From an uncultured Bacteroidales bacterium (GTDB lineage: Bacteria; Bacteroidota; Bacteroidia; Bacteroidales; WCHB1-69), in the NCBI GenBank assembly GCA_905235135.1, contig CAJOKR010000005.1:1-64000 (forward strand): a stretch of 64,000 bases of DNA, in the 5' to 3' direction. Below the pieces are notes generated by a model. The model did no database searches, was not told the origin of the DNA, and saw only the letters and a list, made by a program, of their open reading frames with translations. Of this stretch, positions 50,150 to 59,422 are shown one piece after another; position 1 is the stretch's first letter, and each line of letters begins with the position of its first letter. The translations under genes and the position numbers were made by a program.

Positions 50150-51415
50150 TTATGCTAATTCGTGAATCACAAGGCCGGAGCGGAGTTTCGGCTCGAACCA
50201 AGTCGTTTTCGGGGGCATGATGTTGCCCGTGTCAGCGATGTCGATGATTTGCTGCATGGAGACGGGATAGAGGGCGAAGGCCACCTTCATCTCACCGCTA
50301 TCCACACGGCGTTTCAGCTCGCCAAGACCGCGGATACCGCCCACGAAGTCGATGCGCTTGTCTGTACGCAAATCCTTGATGCCCAGAATCTTGTCGAGCA
50401 CCAGATTGCTGAGGATGGTGACATCCAGCACGCCGATGGGATCGCTGTCGTTGAAGGTGCCGGGTTTGGCGTTCATCTTGTACCAGTGGCCGTCCAAGTA
50501 CATGCTGAACTCGTGCAGCTTGCTGGGTTTGTAGATTTCCGTACCCATATCCTCCACCGTGTAAGCTTCGCTGACGGCGTTGAGGAATTGCTCCTTGCTC
50601 AGACCGTTGAGGTCTTTCACCACGCGGTTGTAGTCGATGATGTTGAGCTGGTTGTCGGGGAAGATGACGGTCATGAAGTAGTTGTACTCTTCCTTGCCTG
50701 TGTGGTTGGGGTTGTGCTCTTTCTTTTCTTGACCCACGAGGGCGGCGGCGGCGCTACGGTGATGGCCGTCGGCGATATACATGGCGGGCACCTTCGTGGC
50801 GAACAGCTCCACGAGCTCGTCGATGAGGGCGCGGTCGTCGATGACCCAGAAACGGTGGCCGAAGCCGTCTTCCTTGGCGATGAAGTCATAGACGGGCTCC
50901 TTGGCGGTGACGCCGGCCACAATCTCGTCGATGCGGGCCACGGCGGGGTAGGCGAAGAACACAGGCTCCACATTGGCATTGGTGATGCGAACGTGTTTCA
51001 TGCGGTCTTCTTCCTTGTCCTTACGGGTCAGCTCATGTTTCTTGATGATCTTGTTGACATAGTCCTCGCTGTAGGCGCAGGCCACGATGCCGTACTGCCA
51101 TTTTGCGTCGGGGGCGGTGGGATTCATGCTCTGGGCATAGACGTAGAGCTTCTCCTCCTTGTCCTGCACCAACCAGCCGTAGTCCTTGAAGCTGTTGTAG
51201 TTCTTCACCACTTGGAGATAGACCTCCAACGAGTGCTCGTCGGTGCCCACGGGCAGGTCGATTTCGGCCTTGGTCACGTGCAGCAGGCTGTAGGGGCTGC
51301 CTTCGCACTCCTTGCGGGCCTCTTCGGAGTTCAGCACGTCATACGGACGGGAAGCTAACTTTTCAACGATTTCTTTCGGAGGACGGAATCCTCTAAAGGG
51401 TTTAATAACTGACAT
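50150..51415 (-). CDS. DUF1015-family protein
   Basis: IKPFRGFRPPKEIVEKLASRPYDVLNSEEAR; MYIADGHHRSAAA. Confidence 0.9.
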   Translation of the reverse strand: MSVIKPFRGFRPPKEIVEKLASRPYDVLNSEEARKECEGSPYSLLHVTKAEIDLPVGTDEHSLEVYLQVVKNYNSFKDYGWLVQDKEEKLYVYAQSMNPTAPDAKWQYGIVACAYSEDYVNKIIKKHELTRKDKEEDRMKHVRITNANVEPVFFAYPAVARIDEIVAGVTAKEPVYDFIAKEDGFGHRFWVIDDRALIDELVELFATKVPAMYIADGHHRSAAAALVGQEKKEHNPNHTGKEEYNYFMTVIFPDNQLNIIDYNRVVKDLNGLSKEQFLNAVSEAYTVEDMGTEIYKPSKLHEFSMYLDGHWYKMNAKPGTFNDSDPIGVLDVTILSNLVLDKILGIKDLRTDKRIDFVGGIRGLGELKRRVDSGEMKVAFALYPVSMQQIIDIADTGNIMPPKTTWFEPKLRSGLVIHELA

Positions 51416-51497
51416 ATCTCTTTGGTTTATTGATGAATATAAAAACTAAGTTTGAAATTCAAACATCTGAAACAAACAGCAAAGATACATTTTTTTT

Positions 51498-51610
51498 GGT
51501 TTAAAAGTTAAGGTTTGGTTTAAAGTTTAAGGTTTGGTTTAAAGTTTAAGGTTTAAGGGGGTTAGACAACATACTGTCATCCTTAAACCCTAAACCTTAA
51601 ACCCTCAACC
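51498..51610. repeat. Large inverted heptad array (GGTTTAA/AAGTTTA ... CCTTAAACCCTAAACCTTAAACCC)
   Basis: Repeated GGTTTGGTTTAAAGTTTAA on the left, inverted TTAAACCCTAAACCTTAAACCCTC on the right. Confidence 0.85.
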
Positions 51611-51615
51611 AGGCC

Positions 51616-52347
51616 CTACCCGAGCGCGACCGTGGTCAGATACTGCGAGCGGCCGTACCGGTAGCTCCCCTCGTCGGAACGCATCATCAGCGTGTAGGCG
51701 TAACCGTCGTCGGAGGAGCTCTCCGCCCCATCGGAGCCGCCGGTAAGGCTGAGTCCCGTGGACGTGAGCGACATCGGCACGGCGTAGATGTGCGCCACAT
51801 TGCCGCTCTCGGTGGTCTGCGTGTCGAGACTGATGACGGTCTCCCCGGCGGGCACCACCTCATAGACAGTGCGCGTGTAGAGGCCCACCTTGGTGTCGTA
51901 AACCACCGCGATCATCATCACGGCATCTACCTTTTCCGGCAGGGCACCCAACGTTCCGCCCACCAAGCCGTCCGTGACGGCCATCTCGTTCACCGTGACC
52001 GGTGCAGCCACCCCCTGCGAGAACACCAAGTCCTTGGCGTTGAGCGTGGCCGTGACGGTTCCGTCTGTGACGCTCACGGTTGCGTGGCGGACGATGTTGC
52101 TGGTGAAGAGCGGGCGGCGGCTCCGACGATCGGAGCTCATGCCCACCAGCACCTCCTTGGGCACAATCTTGTTAATCATGCCCGCGAGGCCAAATTTGGC
52201 ACGGTTCAACATCTGCGCCTCGGTGCGAGGGTTGAACACTTCTTTTTTGTAAGACGTGATGACTTGTTTGCCATTCACAACTTTGAAAACTAAACCGCCA
52301 ATGCGGCCGGTCCACTGACTGAGACCATTAAAATCTGTTTTTCCCAT
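51616..52347 (-). CDS. DUF6266-like protein of unknown function
   Basis: Compact start MGKTDFNGLSQWTGRIGGLVFKVVNGKQVI...NPRTEAQMLNRAKFGLAGMINK. Confidence 0.6.
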   Translation of the reverse strand: MGKTDFNGLSQWTGRIGGLVFKVVNGKQVITSYKKEVFNPRTEAQMLNRAKFGLAGMINKIVPKEVLVGMSSDRRSRRPLFTSNIVRHATVSVTDGTVTATLNAKDLVFSQGVAAPVTVNEMAVTDGLVGGTLGALPEKVDAVMMIAVVYDTKVGLYTRTVYEVVPAGETVISLDTQTTESGNVAHIYAVPMSLTSTGLSLTGGSDGAESSSDDGYAYTLMMRSDEGSYRYGRSQYLTTVALG

Positions 52348-52380
52348 AATGTTAAAATTTTTTGGTTAATGAAAAAGGGT

Positions 52381-52401
52381 TAATTGATAATTGATAATTG
52401 A
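52381..52401. repeat. Perfect heptad triplet (TAATTGA)x3
   Basis: TAATTGATAATTGATAATTGA. Confidence 0.85.
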
Positions 52402-52466
52402 ATGTGGACGGATCCTGCGTACGTCATCCTTTTCATCTCCGGCATGCCGTGCCGGAGCGGGGAAAT

Positions 52467-52537
52467 TCCCCTTCCCTCAGGGAAGGGGTGGCCGTAGGCC
52501 GGGGTAGGGTCCTCTCAAAGGCCGTCAGGCCTTTGCT
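52467..52537. repeat. REP-like cluster of consecutive hairpins
   Basis: CCCCTTCCCT-C-AGGGAAGGGG, GGCC-GTA-GGCC, AAAGGCC-GTCA-GGCCTTT in succession. Confidence 0.75.
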
Positions 52538-52691
52538 TTTTATTACTGAAAGTAGAGTCTTCATTAGGAAGAAGGAAGATCTCACCCGCTCAAAACTATG
52601 GCAATTACTAAACAACATGTCAAAGAACGTCTGAAACAGTTCGCGAACTGATTTCGACGGCAAAAATACAACTGCGCGTATAGTGAAACAT

Positions 52692-52813
52692 AGAAAGAAT
52701 CTTGAAAAATTCTTTCTTTCAATTTTCTATCAGTTTTTCAGCGACTTACAACGCAAAAAAGAAAGTTGAAGAAATTCTTTCTTTCAACTTTCTATCTGTC
52801 TATCAGTGATTTA
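52692..52813. repeat. Tandem imperfect duplication, about 65-bp period, each unit hairpin-forming
   Basis: TTGAAAAATTCTTTCTTTCAATTTTCTATCAGTTTTTCAGCGACTTA and TTGAAGAAATTCTTTCTTTCAACTTTCTATCTGTCTATCAGTGATTTA. Confidence 0.7.
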
Positions 52814-53222
52814 ACTATGTTTGGAAAGAAAGTTCCGCCGAAGTTCGTCAGGGCTTCCATCTCCAGCACACCCTGTCGAAAACACCTGTTTACGGGCAGT
52901 GCGTCGTGCTGGAAGCACGAAATCTCAATAACCCCACACAAATCCAATGACTTTTAAAGCGCAAAAAAACATCCAGAACTATATGTTTTCAGAAAAAGAG
53001 GCAGCGAAAATTCTCAATTTTGAAGAAGATGTTACGAACTAAACTCAATCATACACAAAAGCTCCTAGCAGACTGAACTTAATCAAATCAGATTTCCACA
53101 TCGTGGAATCCGTGCGAATAAATATATTTGACGGAGAACTATTTTTTTTATTATTTTTGCACTTGAAAAATTATCAAAATTTCAAAGGTGTATGAATAAG
53201 ATTCTGCCTCTGAATAATGCCA

Positions 53223-54560
53223 TCATTCATCATCCAAGACACTCTCCTCGTTCATATCCGGCAACAGTGCAGCCGCCTGATCCGTCGGCAGAGCTTCAAC
53301 CTCCCGAAGCTTGCGGTTGATGGCTTTTGTACGTGTACCTTGAAGTTGTTCGATGGTCGCGGAAGCCGTATCAATGTTCTTCTTGGCCTTCTCAAGCAGG
53401 TCGCCAAATTTGGAGAACTCCGTTTTGACCGCACCGAGGGTGGTCCAAACATCGTTGCTGCGTTTCTCGATGGCCAACGTGCGGAATCCCATCTGCAAGC
53501 TGCTGAGCAGGGCACCCAATGTGGTCGGACCAGTGACAAGTACATTCCATTTGTCTCTCAGTTCCTGTGTAAGGCTGGAATGACGGATGACTTCCGCGTA
53601 GATGTTCTCAACGGGCACAAACATGATGGCGAAATTGGTCGTATCTGGAACAGAAATGTATTTGGTCTTGATGTCTTTCGCCATTGCGATTACCGTATTC
53701 TCGAACTGCTTGGCTTTCGACTGTATCTCCGACGTGTTTCCTGCGTCAATGGCATCAATATATTGGTCATAGACATCTTTCGGGAATTTGGAATCGATGG
53801 GCAGATACACCGTTCTGTTGGTGTCATCCTTGCCAGGCAGCTTGATGGCAAACTCTACCCGCTCAGAGCTTCCGCGAACAGTGGCCACATTCTCGTCATA
53901 TTGTTCAGGAGACAACATCTGTTCGAGCAACGACTTGAGTTGAAGTTCTCCGAAATTGCCACGTAGTTTCACGTTGGTCAACGCGTTCTTCAAACCTCCG
54001 ACATCGGAAGCCAAGTTCTTCATCTCACCAAGTCCCTTTTGAACACTCTCAAGCTGTTCGCTCACCAGTTTGAAAGACTGTCCAAGTCTGTCGTTCAGGG
54101 TCTTTTGGAGTTTCTCATCAACGGTCGCTCGCATCTCATCCAATCGCTTTTCTGTGGTTTGGATTAACGATTCCTGACGTTTATCCATTGCTGCGAACCG
54201 CTCCTTCTGAGCTTCCACCATCTTTTCGGTATTCTTCTCAAACCCTTCCTGGAACTTTTCCGACATCGTAGTCAACTTTTCTTCGACAATGGAACGCAGT
54301 CTGTCCACCGTACCTGTAAATTCCGTCCGCATGTGTCCGACATTTTCCGACAGCTCTTTTCTAATCTTGTCAATGTTATCGGACAACTCTTGGCGGGCAT
54401 TTCTGTTCTCCTCCGAGATTTTACTCTCCAAGCGGTCAAAGTCTTTTGATGAGACATCCGATGTGGTTTCTTGTCTGGAAAAAACTTTGACCATAACGAT
54501 GACAGTGCAGACGGTGCAAACCGCCACCAAAGCTAAAATGATGTATATGAATGTGTTCAT
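53223..54560 (-). CDS. rmuC: DNA recombination protein RmuC
   Basis: Long coiled coil then RGNFGELQLKSLLEQMLSPEQYDENV; DSKFPKDVYDQY; FVPVENIYAEV. Confidence 0.93.
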   Translation of the reverse strand: MNTFIYIILALVAVCTVCTVIVMVKVFSRQETTSDVSSKDFDRLESKISEENRNARQELSDNIDKIRKELSENVGHMRTEFTGTVDRLRSIVEEKLTTMSEKFQEGFEKNTEKMVEAQKERFAAMDKRQESLIQTTEKRLDEMRATVDEKLQKTLNDRLGQSFKLVSEQLESVQKGLGEMKNLASDVGGLKNALTNVKLRGNFGELQLKSLLEQMLSPEQYDENVATVRGSSERVEFAIKLPGKDDTNRTVYLPIDSKFPKDVYDQYIDAIDAGNTSEIQSKAKQFENTVIAMAKDIKTKYISVPDTTNFAIMFVPVENIYAEVIRHSSLTQELRDKWNVLVTGPTTLGALLSSLQMGFRTLAIEKRSNDVWTTLGAVKTEFSKFGDLLEKAKKNIDTASATIEQLQGTRTKAINRKLREVEALPTDQAAALLPDMNEESVLDDE

Positions 54561-54613
54561 AGCGATTTTGGTTTTGATTATTACTGTTGATTTCCGGCGG
54601 CAAAATTACAACT

Positions 54614-54640
54614 GATAGGTTCAGGGATGGTGAACCTATC
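54614..54640. other. Perfect hairpin GATAGGTTCA-GGGATGG-TGAACCTATC between brxL and rmuC
   Basis: 10-bp perfect arms, 7-nt loop. Confidence 0.7.
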
Positions 54641-54801
54641 TTATTCGCGAAAACGACCCTGCTTCGTAAGCAGCAGTTGCTTGACCTAACTCATACTATT
54701 CGTTTTTCCTTCCATAGTTTGCGACTTTGGTTGTTCCATGGGCGCAAAGGCAGGAAAATGAATCGGAAATAAACGGATTTTACCGCTCTAAGTTTCCCGA
54801 A

Positions 54802-56868
54802 CTACACATTTCTGGTCTTCAAATACGACACCCTGAACTCCTTGCATTTCCGTTTGTCTTGACGCATGGCTTCCACCGAAAATGGACTGTATTTCTCAAA
54901 AATATCCAGTCCGCGCCCAAGCGTGATAGTCCAACCTGTATCGGTCTTGATGCAACGGTCATGGAAATCCCGGAACTTGTATTCGAACTCAATGCCGTAA
55001 CCCACCAAGTCATCCTTGAAGTCATCCAACTTGTCTATCAAATCCGGAATTTTGTCCTCATCCTCGTTGGTGACGAGCGTTATCTTGAGATCATCCACAG
55101 GACGGGTGTCCACAAGCATCGTCACAAACTCCATGAAGTTTTTGACCTGCCATGGGGCACGAATATAAGGGTCTTCGATTGTTATTTCATTTGCATCGGA
55201 CAGATACGGGGCAAACAGTTTCTCGTAAGTAACACCCGTTTGACCCATTCGGAACGACAAGGATTGCTCTCGAAGTACGGGAACTTTCAATCGCTTTCCG
55301 CGCTCATCTGTCTCTCCACAAGACTCTTCATGTATCTCAGGGTCTGCAACCTCATTTTCAACACTCGAAACATCATGAGGTTCAAAAGTCGGCAAAACGA
55401 GACCGTTACTCACTCTCTCCAAAGTCTCCACGTACACTTCCTCTCCATTCTTCAGGTTGATGTATTTGAATTGGGCCGGTTCCGCCAAGAAGGTCTCGTC
55501 AATGATATACAATTGATCTTTCACCCGTTTACGACATTCCGCCGCAAAGTCAATAAGTTCGTAAGCCTCCGCGTCGGTCATCTTTCCGTCGGGATAGAGC
55601 AGCTTCATCATACCAGAGAATGTCTTTCGAATAGCCAAATGGTCACGTTCCGACAAGGAACCGTCAAATTTGGCGTACTCTTTCAGAATATGGGTGCGGT
55701 CGTCATTACGAAGGGCATGGAGCACAGCGGCCACGTAGTCTGTAATCAACCCATATCCTGTCGAAAAGCTGTTTTTCTTCAACATTTTAATCTCCCAACC
55801 CGGATTATAGAGGTGAACCCTGTCGAGGAACGCTCCTTTGACAAATGAGGTTGGAATGGATTCAAACAGATGGCTGTTTTTCAGCATATAAGAGACCGTA
55901 TGCTTCGTGTTGCCCACAAAGCACATAGACGCACTGGCCTCATGAGTTGCCTTTCCTCTGTTAAAAGACTTGTTGGCCAAATAGTTCTGCATGATATCAA
56001 TAAGGGTAGGCTCAACGGCGCGACCTTTTTGCTGTTCAAACTCGTCCCACGCCACTACATCCCAATACCCCACCAATCCGAGAATCTCTTTGTTCCCTGA
56101 CATTTTCACAAACAACCGTGCGGATGTCACGTCACCGCCACTCACCAGCACCCCGTAGGGCGACAGCTCCTGGAACACATGGCTTTTACCCGTCCCTTTC
56201 GGACCGAGTTCCACAAAATTGAAGTTGTTCTCCACATGAGGCAACAGACGAGCTAAAGTGATGAACTTTTCGCGACGGTTCATCGGTTCGGGATTCAGCC
56301 CTACAGTATGCATCATGAAATCCAGCCACTCTTCAGTAGTGAAATTCTTTCGTTGCTCAATGTAGTTTTCCAAATCAATGTTGGATATTTGGATAGGTTT
56401 CAGCGTTTGAATCTCCCAACGTACCCTGATGTCCTCGCCTTGTAGATAACCGATAGTGACGATGCACCACACGCCATTGCCGGAAAGCAGTTTGGGGTTT
56501 GCCTTCACGTATTGTGTACCAATGGGTACGTGTGTCAATCCAAGATTGGCAAATTCGGCCTCGTATTGGTCCAGTTTCTCATTCAGCGTCACGGAAACCT
56601 TGTCGATGACACGATAGTGCCCGGCCTCGCGAATTCTTCCCTTCACTGCTTCCGCTTCCGCCCTATGGACGTAATTGTTCTGGATCACCTGTTTAACCTT
56701 TTCAAGTCCCTCCTCAATTACCTCTTCGTCATCGCTGGCGCAATACTGTCCCAGCAAATATTCCAACACGTAGGTGGGCACCGGAAGTCCACCCTTGACC
56801 AGGAAAGCCAAATCTTTTCTCACCACCTTCCCGATGAAAGCATCCATTATTTTTTGTTGAAGTGTCAT
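54802..56868 (-). CDS. brxL: BREX system Lon-like protein BrxL
   Basis: FNFVELGPKGTGKSHVFQELSPYGVLVSGGDVT; WDEFEQQKGRAVEPTLIDIMQNYL; NTKHTVSYMLKNSHLFESIP; downstream of pglZ. Confidence 0.93.
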   Translation of the reverse strand: MTLQQKIMDAFIGKVVRKDLAFLVKGGLPVPTYVLEYLLGQYCASDDEEVIEEGLEKVKQVIQNNYVHRAEAEAVKGRIREAGHYRVIDKVSVTLNEKLDQYEAEFANLGLTHVPIGTQYVKANPKLLSGNGVWCIVTIGYLQGEDIRVRWEIQTLKPIQISNIDLENYIEQRKNFTTEEWLDFMMHTVGLNPEPMNRREKFITLARLLPHVENNFNFVELGPKGTGKSHVFQELSPYGVLVSGGDVTSARLFVKMSGNKEILGLVGYWDVVAWDEFEQQKGRAVEPTLIDIMQNYLANKSFNRGKATHEASASMCFVGNTKHTVSYMLKNSHLFESIPTSFVKGAFLDRVHLYNPGWEIKMLKKNSFSTGYGLITDYVAAVLHALRNDDRTHILKEYAKFDGSLSERDHLAIRKTFSGMMKLLYPDGKMTDAEAYELIDFAAECRKRVKDQLYIIDETFLAEPAQFKYINLKNGEEVYVETLERVSNGLVLPTFEPHDVSSVENEVADPEIHEESCGETDERGKRLKVPVLREQSLSFRMGQTGVTYEKLFAPYLSDANEITIEDPYIRAPWQVKNFMEFVTMLVDTRPVDDLKITLVTNEDEDKIPDLIDKLDDFKDDLVGYGIEFEYKFRDFHDRCIKTDTGWTITLGRGLDIFEKYSPFSVEAMRQDKRKCKEFRVSYLKTRNV

Positions 56869-56873
56869 AATCG

Positions 56874-59411
56874 TTAAAAATCTTGTTCTATCATTGTATT
56901 GTTCTTCACCGTTTCTTTAATCAGAGGGTTGAACTGGTCTTCAACATCGTAAACACGAAGTTGGAGGAGACTGGCAGTCACGGACTTGTTCAGGTTCAGC
57001 GTAACTTCGAACACGCGGTTGTTCAGGTTTGCCGCATCGGGGCTATTCAGCAGTACTTCCTTCTCTGTTGACACCAGTACATCTCCATCGTACACTCGGC
57101 ACACCACTTTGCGCTCCATCACCATCATGGAAACCGCCTCCGATTGGATCAAATGAAATTTCAGGCGGCTGCTGACCATATTCAGATTGTGGTTCATCAA
57201 GGCGACCCCCACTTTTTCTGTTTTTTCCACTCTTCTCTGGTTGCTCTTGATGACAGGTATCAACATTTCCTGCAATGTGGCGCCGCCATGGGCAAAGTTA
57301 TAGCCTCCTGATGCTGCAAGCCGGTTAGTACCGTATGGCACTGCCACAAAGATAGGCGTTGCCGAAGTGATTCCAGACACTTTCTCCAGTGGGAATTTGG
57401 CAATTCCCTCCACATTCTCATTACTGATGGTCAAGTAGTATCTCGTTTTTTTCTCTATACAGTCTTCCGTAATACTGTGTTTATCTTTCTCCTCAAACCG
57501 AATGTCGTTGTATATAAAACCATGATCGGCGGTAATCACTACGTTGGTGACATTCCAAGTGGAGTGCAGACGCTTCACCAAAACAGCCAGTTGATTGATA
57601 GCCGTCCTGCATGAACGGACAATCTCAAACGGGTTTTGAGGATGGCTGTTTTCGTCAATCACATCATGGAAAACGCACACCAACGGACGCTTGAATAGTT
57701 CGCGATTGCTTATTTGATCACCATTCATCACATCTTCGTACTTCACGCATATCGCCCCTTCTTTATATCGTGCAACATGGGCAGATCGCTGTTCCGTGGA
57801 CATCAGGGACTGTCCATCCACCAACAACTCTGTTCCTTGCAGCTCCAGTATCCTGTGCGGGAGCAATGCGGTCTTGCAATACTTGGTCTCGGTAGGAAGC
57901 ATCGCTCTATAGGCAAAAAGGCTTGCTATGTGCTTCTCTTTCGCCAACTCTTGCATCAGTTCTGCAGCCACCTCGTAACGGAGTGCATCGGAAATGATGA
58001 CCACTTGTTTCACATTCGGGTCGCTTTCCCTGTCAAAGAAGTCCTCTTGTTTGCCAAGAAGCAGGCTGTCGAATAAATCCTCCTGTTCTTTCACACAAGT
58101 CAACCATTCTAAATTCAATACATTGGTGAGTTTTGCATATTCTTGATCCAATCGGCTTTTGGTGTCGTGTATAGTTTGTTCAATTGGATTCTCTTTGGTA
58201 ATCAGTTCATGGTAGGCTTCTAATGAATGGCGATAGAACATGTCGGCCAGGTACAACTCACTCGTGTAACGGTTCACATACTCTTCCGGGCTGTTCAGTT
58301 TCAAGGTGCCGACCGTTCTTACCTTTTCGTAATAAAGCGCCACTTGCTCAATGAATCTAATGGCCACCTGAATGTCGGATTGCACAGGGAATTTCAACGA
58401 CAAATTACGCATCCTGTCGTTCACGGAATCAGGCTCTTCCAACATTCTGTTCTTTAGCACCTCCTCCAAAATGGGCCAGCAAAGTCGCTCGGTCATATAA
58501 TGATATGGTGCATCAATGCCGTAAACCCGGATGAGTTCCTCCTCTTTGATGTCATTCCCAAGTTCTGACAATGCATGAACAAACTTTTCCGACCACTGAC
58601 GACTTTGAATGCCATATTCATACACTTTGTTTTGTCCCTCAAGCATAGCGGCGTTCGCCACTTTATAGGACTTGTAATTGTCCGCAGACGATGCTTCGAG
58701 CTGTTGTGTGATGCTGTTGTATTTCAGGCACTCGGCCACTTCCTTCATCCGAAGCTCGGAGTTGGGGTTGTAACTTCGTCCAAACAACCGGGTCAACTTA
58801 TCATCAACGGCTTTCTTAGCATCCCTGTTCTTTGCCAAACGCTGGAAAAACTCGTTGCGTTTCTTTCCTTCGGAACTCAGTCCTAACACCAGCATTTTGA
58901 CAACAATCGCCTCCCAATCCAACAATTTTTTTTCACCAAGGTAAGAAGAAACGAACGCACGACAAGCCACATCTTCGCTGAAGGATTCCTCTGTCAAGTA
59001 CCCGGCAAGTATTGTGCTGATTTTTGTTGACGAAAGTTCGCTGACATTGTTCTTGACGAACAATCGGAACTTCTCCGGAAGATTGTACTGTTGCATATAG
59101 CTGGCGTAGTCATCCTCTTTGTACTCCATGTTGGCTTTGAGCATGTCTAACAAGGGAAATTTCAGCATCTGCTCCTCCGTGTGCGGATAAGTATCGTCTG
59201 TAAACAGCAGGACTATATTTTTGTCTTTCCACGTGTTTTCGATGGCATACTTGGTGTTGAACCACGCGCCGTCGAACACTTTGAATACGTAGTTGTCGTC
59301 CCAGGCCGCATCTTCCAGATCTTGCAGGATGATATTCATCCTGTCGAAGATGAACAAAACGTGCAACTGTGGGTTGCGCTCGAAGTAGTTGTATATTTTT
59401 TGTTGGATCAT
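56874..59411 (-). CDS. pglZ: BREX-1-type phosphatase PglZ (type A)
   Basis: QVVIISDALRYEVAAELMQEL; NVVITADHGFIYNDIRFEEKDKH; ATLQEMLIPVIKSNQRR; 5 nt from brxL. Confidence 0.93.
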   Translation of the reverse strand: MIQQKIYNYFERNPQLHVLFIFDRMNIILQDLEDAAWDDNYVFKVFDGAWFNTKYAIENTWKDKNIVLLFTDDTYPHTEEQMLKFPLLDMLKANMEYKEDDYASYMQQYNLPEKFRLFVKNNVSELSSTKISTILAGYLTEESFSEDVACRAFVSSYLGEKKLLDWEAIVVKMLVLGLSSEGKKRNEFFQRLAKNRDAKKAVDDKLTRLFGRSYNPNSELRMKEVAECLKYNSITQQLEASSADNYKSYKVANAAMLEGQNKVYEYGIQSRQWSEKFVHALSELGNDIKEEELIRVYGIDAPYHYMTERLCWPILEEVLKNRMLEEPDSVNDRMRNLSLKFPVQSDIQVAIRFIEQVALYYEKVRTVGTLKLNSPEEYVNRYTSELYLADMFYRHSLEAYHELITKENPIEQTIHDTKSRLDQEYAKLTNVLNLEWLTCVKEQEDLFDSLLLGKQEDFFDRESDPNVKQVVIISDALRYEVAAELMQELAKEKHIASLFAYRAMLPTETKYCKTALLPHRILELQGTELLVDGQSLMSTEQRSAHVARYKEGAICVKYEDVMNGDQISNRELFKRPLVCVFHDVIDENSHPQNPFEIVRSCRTAINQLAVLVKRLHSTWNVTNVVITADHGFIYNDIRFEEKDKHSITEDCIEKKTRYYLTISNENVEGIAKFPLEKVSGITSATPIFVAVPYGTNRLAASGGYNFAHGGATLQEMLIPVIKSNQRRVEKTEKVGVALMNHNLNMVSSRLKFHLIQSEAVSMMVMERKVVCRVYDGDVLVSTEKEVLLNSPDAANLNNRVFEVTLNLNKSVTASLLQLRVYDVEDQFNPLIKETVKNNTMIEQDF

Positions 59412-59422
59412 GTCTCGTTTAC

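Noticed and set aside
51498-51610. Telomere-like TTTAGGG/GGTTTAA repeats as a replicon end
   Set aside because: Located between ordinary genes and one of several heptad types; no evidence of a linear end.
52766-52957. 63-aa ORF MKKFFLSTFYLSISDLTMFGKK...
   Set aside because: Runs through the duplicated hairpin region and has no family resemblance; more likely chance.
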